The notes under the pieces were generated by a model that saw only the letters and a program-made list of their open reading frames with translations, was not told where the DNA came from and made no database searches. Of a stretch of 64,000 nt of DNA, positions 57,465 through 64,000 are shown in pieces (the stretch's first letter is position 1; each line of letters opens with the position of its first letter). The position numbers and the translations under genes are program-made. The stretch covers positions 1 to 64,000 of the forward strand of contig OY759261.1 in NCBI GenBank assembly GCA_963662155.1, in the 5' to 3' direction. Origin of the DNA: Lamellibrachia columna (lineage: Eukaryota > Annelida > Polychaeta > Sabellida > Siboglinidae).

Positions 57465-57640
57465 GTACTTTACTGTGCCAGTAGTCCCCTCTTATAAGGT
57501 CACCCGTTCTGTAGAGGTAAAATGGCTGTAATGTGTGTGTTTGTACTTTACTGTGCCAGTAGTCCCCTCTTATAAGGTCACCCATTCTGTAGAGGTACAA
57601 GGGATGTAATGTGGGTGTTTGTGTGTGTTTGGTGTTTAAA
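57465..57640 (+). repeat. 78-bp minisatellite in CACTGC element copy 3 (about 2 units)
   Basis: Two units (TACTTTACTGTGCCAGTAGT..., GGTCACCCATTCTGTAGAGG) and a short remnant ending GTGGGTGTTTGTGTGTG. This is the smallest allele of the VNTR seen in copies 1 and 2. Confidence 0.9.
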
Positions 57641-58344
57641 TCCGTGACCTTGCATTTTACAATATATTGCCGTGAAATGACAAAAGTGAGCAAGTGACTA
57701 TGGTTTTTTAAATATCGTACAAAACATATTTTGGTTTGCTCTCTTGTGCATATTACAGCACAGTAATTGTACACCATTCTTTGGACTATTTGAGTAAGTG
57801 TATTTATAAAAATTATTAATACTTTTTTGTGACATGGCTATTTGTTGACTTTGTGTCACTTGCTCCATTTTGTCATTTTATAAAATAAGTTATTGACACA
57901 GAAAAATGTTGTCATAGAGCAGCAAGTGCAATCAAATCACCCTTGAATAACTCCCCTTAAGAAACAATGAGGCAGGTCTTATTACAGAATTATGTGACCA
58001 GTTGTCGTAATCAATTAACATTTTAAGAATTAAGTAATGCTTTGATTTTTTTATTTGGCAATGCTCTAAGTTCGAGCATGCGACCTTTTCCAGTTTTTGT
58101 GTCAATAAGCTTGTTGTGCAGTAATTTGTAATAGTTTCATAAATTTATCACTCGCTAATTTGGGAGAAAAGATAATTAAACAGAACACTGATATTTCAGC
58201 TGCAGTATATAAAGGATTGTGCACAGTGCAAATACGGTGATCATAAGACTTGTCCAACATTGTCATTCTGAAAGTTGAAATTCGTAAAATATCGAATTTA
58301 AGACTGAATTTTTCTGAAGATATAGTAACTACATTCCTATTGAA

Positions 58345-58605
58345 CTAAGTAGTCATTACAAGTATCCCTGACAGTATACAGTAGCACTTTGTAGCTTGTC
58401 CTATAAAATAACAATTTGAAATACAGACTGCTAAAATCACTCTCAGAAATAAAAATAAAATAAAAAACTTGATGTTTGCACACTCTGTACATACATTATC
58501 CTTCTCATTATCATTCTTTAATTTTGTGATGCACATCTGTACGAATATATCTAGACATTTAGCAAATTTAAGCTCTGTAGTTAGAGGCACCTGAAAGTAT
58601 AACAA
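58345..58605 (-). other. 86-codon frame conserved with copy 2 (30994-31254, plus)
   Basis: Both read VPLTTELKFA, then CLDIFVQMCITKLK and LFLFLRVILAV, with a hydrophobic stretch. Copy 1 has a broken version near 19000-19290. Replacement changes are scattered, so selection is doubtful. No family recognised. Confidence 0.22.
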
Positions 58606-59587
58606 GTGCGTTTACCCCTTAGCTTAGTTTTTCTGCAAAGCTGCTCAGATATAACCACTTGCTAATTGGTTCAAATGTTAGGACATTCTGAGACATCACC
58701 TTTTTTAATTTCCTGAAAATTGGTTGATTTAACAAGGAATGACCTTACTGGGTATGAGAGCTGCAGACTGATTGCATGGCTGTCGCAATAACATGTGATG
58801 CTATTGGTCACACACTTGCTCACTTTTCTCATAATAAAACACTATTCCATTGTCACTTGATCCTTTATGCCGTGTCATCTGTAGAAAATCTGCCATCTAA
58901 AAGGTTTTATTATGTTAAAATATGGCTTTTGGTCCCATCATTGTGATAGTTCCAACATTGTGATGGCAGAAATATCACTTGCTCCCTTTTGTCATTTCAT
59001 GGTAGTATGTTCCTTGATAATTGATCGAATTTTTGCATCGCATTTTGCGGTAAGAAAATTGTCTTATTTTCAGAAATGATTGCTGACATGCAGTGATCAG
59101 TAGTCTTTCTTTTTATAAGAAAAATATATAAATGAGGAAATGTTTCTTATTCCAAGAAAAAGTCTTTCAGAAGGTTTTTCTTATTTTCCAAAAAATATTC
59201 TTACTAACGTGAAACATCCAAAATGACTACAAGAAAAATATTCTTATTAAATTTAAGAAAACATTTCTTGATTTACAAATTTTCTTGTGTGGCTCCCTAG
59301 ATAATAATTTAAGAAAAATGTTCTTGCTTTTTTTTCTTGATTTAAGAAAATGTTTTTCTTATTTCATAAAAAAAATTTCTTAAATAAGAACAATTTTCTT
59401 GGACAAATAAGAAAAGAATTCTATAGCCTTTTCTTGATTTTAGAAACTATTTTCTTAAGCCAAGACAATTTTTCTTATGTAACATTTCTTAAATCACGAA
59501 AATAATTTTCTTACGTGGCTCCCTAGAACAATTTTCTTGTTTTAATTTTTTTTTTATTAAAACAAGAAAATTATTTTTAGCAGTGCA

Positions 59588-60470
59588 GATAAACAAAGTT
59601 TACAGGATGATCTAAATAAATTAGTTAAATGGTCAAAAAATGGCCATTGTTATTCAATTTTGGGAAGTGTAAATGCATACACATAGGACATGGAAACATG
59701 GATGAAGAATATAAAATGGGGGATAATTTACTAGGTAGAACCACACAAGAAAAGGACTTAGGAGTAACATTTAGTGCTGACGTGAAAGTTTCAGAGCAAT
59801 GTCGGATTGCTGCTTCGACAGGAAATCAAATTCTAGGGCTAATTAGGAGAACTATCACGTATAAGGAAAAATAGCTAATTGTACCCCTGTACAAATCAAT
59901 AATTAGACCACATTTGGAATATTGTATTCGAGCATGGAAGCCGAATCGTAAAAAGGACACAGACAAGCTAGAAAGAACACAACGAAGAGCAACTAAAATG
60001 ATTCCAGAATTGAGAGACCTTAGTTACTAAAGTCGCTTATTACAATGTGGTTTGACAACACTAGAAACCAGGAGACTAAGAGGAGACGAAATAGAAGTGT
60101 TTAAAATAGTGAATGGTTATGAGAATGTTGACAGGAATACATGTATGTTCTTCAAACTTAAAGAAGGCAGTAGAACCAGAGGACACAAAGCAGCATTAGT
60201 TAAGGAGCAGTGTAGGTTGGACATGAGAAAGTACTCTTTCTCACAAAGGGTGATAAATGAATGGAACAAACTGCCAAATGATTGTGTTAATGCTAGTAGT
60301 GTGAATATGTTTAAAAATAGAATTGACAGATATTTGATAAGGGAGGGCTACACATAGATGAGAAAATTGTTGGACTCTCAATAAGCCAATGGCTTCCTTG
60401 TCCACTTGCCATCTGGAACTTGTTGTTTGGGATGGCAATCTTGTTCAATCTTGTTAAAAACTTAATATAT
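59588..60470 (+). pseudogene. CR1-like LINE RT, right part of the split insertion, with 3' UTR
   Basis: Continues the frame cut at 50696: DKQSLQDDLNKLVKW, LLFNFGKCKCIHIGHGN, EKDLGVTFSADVKVSEQC, a TAG after TYKEK (about 59872), IIRPHLEYCIRAW, a TAA in LRDLSY (about 60028), then TTLETRRLRGDEIEVFKIVN and the intact C-terminus (YSFSQRVINEWNKLPNDC, NMFKNRIDRYLIREGYT), stop at 60355-60357. The 3' UTR ends GGCAATCTTGTTCAATCTTG near 60470. This part shows what is deleted in the 3462-5336 copy. Confidence 0.88.
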
Positions 60471-60690
60471 TGGGAGAATAAAGCCCTTATTGTTAAGTTG
60501 AAATGTTCTGATATTAATTATTAGTGAAGAAAGGATGAAATAATCCTTGTAATGAATCTAGTTGTATAATTTGTTCGGTAAGTTCACTAGACTACAACAA
60601 CTGTCATGTTAGATCAATGCCAACATGTTATTTGATTCAGGTCCACTCAAAGTAGCAGTAGGATCTTCCAGCATAAAACAAACTGGTTAC

Positions 60691-60791
60691 CTTCAGAATG
60701 TTGTTTGTCTTCTCAATCTTGAGGTACAGCTTCGTGTGGTCAACACTCAATATGTTGGCTTCTTTCAGAAGATTCACATTGTCTTCTTTTA
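60691..60791 (-). CDS. exon D of a cysteine-containing extracellular-type protein gene
   Basis: Minus-strand 101-bp exon with acceptor TTAATTTTCAG before 60791 and donor GTAACC after 60691. It reads KEDNVNLLKEANILSVDHTK then LYLKIEKTNNILK. Its starting phase (two bases) fits the single base left by exon C, so the join is in frame. No enzyme motif. The family is known to me only as an uncharacterised invertebrate secreted type. Confidence 0.55.
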
Positions 60792-60838
60792 CTGAAAATT
60801 AACAAAATACTTATGTGTATGTTGCTGACACATATCTA

Positions 60839-61025
60839 ATAAGATTTAAGCAAATTTCCATCCAAAGGGCAGATGGATAAGGAATCACTAAACAGTTTTA
60901 TCAATGTGTGGACAGTCTTGACAGATATCTGTCAAATTTGCTTTTCAAATATTATTGATACTGTTGGCACTTCCACAATCAGAAGATCATTTGTTTAAAT
61001 CATTTATTGTCATCTATGATATCCA
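60839..61025 (-). mobile_element. CR1-like LINE 3'-end fragment
   Basis: Diverged match to 3280-3480: ATTTCCATCCAAAGGGCAGA, GGATAAGGAATCACTAAAC, TCTGTCAAATTTGCTTTT and TTTAAATCATTTATTGTC. It sits within the intron between exons C and D and includes only the 3' UTR and the last codons. Confidence 0.6.
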
Positions 61026-61103
61026 AAGGGATCAGTGAGATATTAACAAGTATCTACTGGAGTGAAATGACTACTAATTTAAGTTTGCTATAAAATCACT
61101 CAC

Positions 61104-61294
61104 TGAAATCCTCTTCAAACACCTTGAAGCTGGCCGTCCACTCGTTGATGCCAATGGTCAGTTCCAGGTTACAGGTGTTATATCTGACGTAGGTGGACAA
61201 TGTGTGTTGGTAGATGAACAACTTAAGGTCAACACAACAACTGATGCTGGTGCAAGTCTTGTCAATGCGACACAGGATGTTCTTGCCAACTGGA
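61104..61294 (-). CDS. exon C of the cysteine-containing protein gene
   Basis: Reads PVGKNILCRIDKTCTSISCC, then VDLKLFIYQHTLSTYVRYNT and CNLELTIGINEWTASFKVFE, to a GTGAGT donor at 61103. The acceptor is either ATTGGGAG (exon starts 61294) or TCCAG (starts 61289). Five cysteines including a CC pair, alternating hydrophobic strands and no catalytic motif suggest a disulphide-stabilised extracellular module. It ends one base into a codon, matched by exon D. Confidence 0.6.
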
Positions 61295-61587
61295 CTCCCA
61301 ATGTAAAAACATTATGTCAATGTTAAGTACATGTTACTGCCTTGTAAGACTTTCTAAAGAACTCAATTGATGTATGAACCCCTATACTAAACACTTCAGT
61401 TAGGCTCTGATAACACAAGGTAACATCAATTTAATGTGTTGAACATAACTGTGTTATATTACATTGATGGGAGCAATAATAAAAACATATTAAACTACAT
61501 GAAAGTAACAATAGTGACAAATACTCCATCATATGTGACATGTATGAGATATAGCAATACCATTCTACCTACGTGGGTCAGACTTGA

Positions 61588-61765
61588 GATAGCAATGAAT
61601 GAGGGATTGATGGGCCCCCGGACTCTCTTCTCCATCCACAGTTTATTTCTCCTTTTTTCTGTCTTCCTGATACCACTCCACACAGCCTGTCGCCAGTTGA
61701 TGCAGTCTGCTGCAGCAGATTCCCAGGACTCAATGCTGATCTGAACAGATTCAATATTTCATTTG
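61588..61765 (-). pseudogene. LINE C-terminal remnant in an intron
   Basis: Minus frame SIESWESAAADCINWRQAVW then SGIRKTEKRRNKLWMEKRVR resembles the basic W-rich tail that follows the RT in L2/CR1-type elements (SWE..A.DR..WR......E..R). The terminal zinc-knuckle-like segment is missing. Assignment is by resemblance only. Confidence 0.4.
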
Positions 61766-61769
61766 CAAG

Positions 61770-62039
61770 CATTTCTGAACTGCAGCATCTATGCCACTCC
61801 TCCCAATAAGAATGGTCCGAACACTCCTGGTCAGATCATGTATATCAAAATGCTAAAGAAGACTTCATGTGGAAACATTATACATAATGAAAACAGCTAT
61901 GCTGGTCATAAATTAGCTGTCTGCACCAGAAATCTATATTTCATGAAATTATTCATAAGAATACTTTCCTGAAGTACAAGGCCAGCACAGTAATATTATA
62001 TAAATAATAAGCCACCACTGAAAATAAACATTGTCCAAC
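61770..62039. other. no feature recognised
   Basis: Intronic AT-rich sequence. A plus frame at 61763-61972 has no motif. Confidence 0.4.
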
Positions 62040-62188
62040 CTCAATTTCTTCCACAGTTTTCAAGATGTTTGTCTTGACCTTTGACAAGCCGACGTTATGA
62101 GCAATTTGTTCAGCCTGATGGAGTTAATTTTGAAGTTGAAAACATCTTTCAACTTTGAGAGATCAGAAAGGCCTAAACTCTTGGCAGT
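62040..62188 (-). pseudogene. exon B of the cysteine-containing protein gene, frameshifted
   Basis: Acceptor TTTTTAATTTTTAG precedes 62188. The first frame reads TAKSLGLSDLSKLKDVFNFK, phase-compatible with exon A, but then runs to a stop. From about 62110 the other frame reads sensibly, HQAEQIAHNVGLSKVKTNIL then KTVEEIE, to the exon end at GTTGGA (a poor donor). One small indel near ATTAACTCCATCAG therefore breaks the exon. Either the gene is decaying or this is a sequencing error. Confidence 0.5.
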
Positions 62189-62654
62189 CTAAAAATTAAA
62201 AAAATTAAACGATAAATACAAGTTATATAAATCGTTTCTGGTTGCATCAACACATCTTAGTCAATGGTAAGTACAAGGAGTATTTTGAGTTTATTGGCTG
62301 CTACTATTAATACATATTCTGACCAATTACTCAGCATGAAGTTTCAATGCTAAAAACATTTGTTTTTAACATTGTATAATGGAGAACTACGAAGTTGTTT
62401 GATAAATGGTAGAACTAAAGGATAGCATTACTCATAACAACCATGAGAAATAGAGACTGTACATATTAGAGTATCAGGATATCATCCCCACTGCATGTAA
62501 AGGTGAATATCTAAACAACCAGTATTGCTGTTAGAATGACATTTTCTGCTGATTAGCGGCATCATTTGCTTGGCAAACACTAACCACATAATTGAGTTTA
62601 TATCTTTCAGATATGAATCTGATTATGTAAGATATAATTATTGTCTGAACTCAC

Positions 62655-62819
62655 TCTCCAGACAAGTACGAAGTGGTCATACTCCTGCACCCATTTGGGT
62701 AGGTATTTGGTGGGGTCGATCATCCTACATGGGCCTGTCTCTACCATAGCCATGTGAATGTGAGGATCAGAACAACAGTCTGGATTACGACCCACATCAA
62801 TCACTGCTCCAGTTGCCAC
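62655..62819 (-). CDS. exon A of the cysteine-containing protein gene
   Basis: A 165-bp exon with acceptor TTTGCTCGTAG and strong donor GTGAGT, phase 0 at both ends. It reads VATGAVIDVGRNPDCCSDPH, IHMAMVETGPCRMIDPTKYL then PKWVQEYDHFVLVWR. The spaced Cys residues and hydrophobic pattern look like a secreted protein module. Upstream exons are not found before the polymerase frame begins about 100 bp away on the other strand. Confidence 0.6.
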
Positions 62820-62923
62820 CTACGAGCAAAGTCATCATACATTTCTACAGCAGCAAGGAAAGGAACATAACATGTGGGAAAAGTTCAACAAGAATTATTA
62901 AATTAAATAGCATTTTTCCTCAG

Positions 62924-64000
62924 CTTTTTATTTAAATATTAATTTCATCAAACGCAACAACACTTTCATGTGTCTTTCGACGGATCAACTGAAATTCCTC
63001 GACATGATCAACTACATAGCCCCCGGGTTCAGCTACGACAAGTATCTGAAAGCGTACGGATGCGAGGTGACGAAAGGTCATTTCCCGTACGAGTACATGG
63101 ACCGACTGGAGAGACTCGACGACACCGCACTTCCACCGAAAGAGGCCTTCTTCAGTCGACGGAAGAACGAAGGTATTTCAGACGAGGATTACGCCAGTTG
63201 TCAGGAGGCCTGGCGCGTCAATGGCATGACGACGTTGCGCGACTTTCTCGTCTGGTACAACAACAGGGACGTGGTTCCCTTTCTACAGGCCATCGACAGA
63301 CAGTTCGCGTTCTATCGACAACGGGGAATAGACATGTTCAAGCAAGGTATCAGCGTACCTGGTCTGACCCTGCTGTACCTGTTCAACGACCTTCCAGAGA
63401 AGACCTACTTTACCATCTTCAACGAGAAGAATAAAGACCTGCACGACCTCGTTAAAGAGAACATTGTAGGCGGGCCTTCGATCATTTTTCATCGCTATCA
63501 CGAGAAAGGGGTCACCACGCTACGTCAGAACGAGTACGGAGAGGCGGCGCGTCCTTGCCGATCGATCGTCGGATACGATGCGAACACACTGTACCTGTGG
63601 TCGCTCATGCAAGACATGCCTATGGGATGGTACACGCGACGACGAGCAGAGAAGGACTTCCGTCCCGAATCGGCGCAGCTGTACGGACAGATGGCTGGAG
63701 AATGGTTGACGTGGGAATCCGAACGCACGGGACGTCCCATACGGCATCAGATCAACGGACGAGAGAAGAGAATAGGCAAACATCGGGTGGATGGATGGTG
63801 CAGCGAGACGAAGACGGCTTATCAGTTCCATGGGTGCTTTTTTCACGGTTGCTCGTGCAACCGTGAAGAGGTGAACGCCATCAACGGGAAACCCATGGCG
63901 CAACTGCTCGCCGAGACCCGAAAGACCACCGCCTACCTACGACACTTTGTCACAGTCGTCGAGTTGTGGGAATGCGAGTGGAAAGAGATGAGACGAACCC
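62924..64000 (+). CDS. protein-primed type B DNA polymerase, Polinton/Maverick-like (partial)
   Basis: This frame is open from 62911 (after a TAG at 62908) to the window end, about 359 codons. Segments typical of Polinton-type PolB are: CLSTDQLKFLDMINYIAPGF and YDKYLKAYGC (end of the exonuclease part); KGHFPYEYMDRLERLDDTAL; the YASCQEAWRVNGMTTLRDFL region; ISVPGLTLLYLFNDLPEKTY; GGPSIIFHRYHEKG; GYDANTLYLWSLMQDMPMGW (from 63571, palm region with the motif-A aspartate); and FHGCFFHGC (about 63826), a Cys/His motif seen in this family. Motif C would lie beyond the window. Homology clearly starts before the ATG at 62968 (NFIKRNNTFM). A CAG at 62921-62923 could be a splice acceptor, or the fragment is 5'-truncated. 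It would replicate the element from a protein primer. Composition is far richer in G+C than the flanks. Confidence 0.85.

Larger units (their letters stand above)
54149..59585 (+). mobile_element. CACTGC DNA transposon, copy 3, complete ends, 5.4 kb
   Basis: Starts CACTGCCAAAAATAATTTTC at 54149 and ends ATTATTTTTAGCAGTG at 59585, with CA before (54147-54148) and after (59586-59587). It inserted two bases from the pogo right end, in the same LINE. Contents: a left subterminal AAGAAA/TTTCTT block (to about 54420), two tandem TTAA MITEs, sequence shared with 36010-38040 (inverse) and with 14041-15010, two 78-bp units, a segment also in copy 2 (31480-31890), and a right subterminal block (59100-59585). 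It lacks the RTE LINE of copies 1 and 2 and so may represent the pre-insertion form or a deletion. No transposase. Confidence 0.87.

Overview
This window looks like AT-rich, repeat-dominated nuclear DNA from an animal, most likely a marine invertebrate such as a mollusc; the species cannot be fixed from the sequence. The evidence is several classes of non-LTR retrotransposon, a pogo/Tigger-type DNA transposon, TTAA-flanked MITEs, long minisatellites, spliced exons with GT-AG borders and a Polinton-type DNA polymerase. There are no prokaryotic operons, rRNA or tRNA genes, or CRISPR arrays. Almost everything is mobile or satellite DNA, much of it nested and decayed.

Layout. 1-2.3 kb: a 29-bp satellite. 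2.3-14 kb: a CR1-like LINE (3.25-5.34 kb, minus) and an intact 1013-codon RTE-type LINE (8.08-11.66 kb, minus), with diverged interspersed repeats around them. 14.0-20.2 kb and 30.0-38.7 kb: two copies, in opposite orientation, of a large non-autonomous DNA transposon with CACTGC...GCAGTG ends and 2-bp target duplications. Each carries a 78-bp minisatellite and a decayed RTE-type LINE. 20.2-30.0 kb and 38.7-41.5 kb: more 29-bp satellite, with strand switches at small palindromes and a homogeneous 58-bp higher-order array at 38.9-40.45 kb. 41.5-43.1 kb: a degraded Jockey/CR1-type LINE. 43-50 kb: mostly unrecognised, with a TTAA MITE and a broken transposon-like gene.

50.3-60.5 kb is a nest. 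A 5'-truncated CR1-like LINE is split by a 3.4-kb pogo-like transposon (TA duplication). Two bases further on it is split again by a third copy of the CACTGC element (CA duplication). That third copy contains two head-to-tail TTAA MITEs but lacks the RTE LINE seen in the other two copies.

60.7-62.8 kb holds at least four minus-strand exons of a cysteine-containing, probably extracellular protein. One exon is frameshifted, and LINE debris sits in the introns. From about 62.92 kb to the window end a markedly G+C-richer plus-strand reading frame encodes part of a protein-primed type B DNA polymerase of the Polinton/Maverick type; it runs off the edge.

The most unusual items are the CACTGC element family and its co-amplification with the satellite, the 26-codon in-frame minisatellite inside it, (TA)n microsatellites that arose in the same codons of two different reverse transcriptases, and repeated short motifs bracketing two transposon genes.
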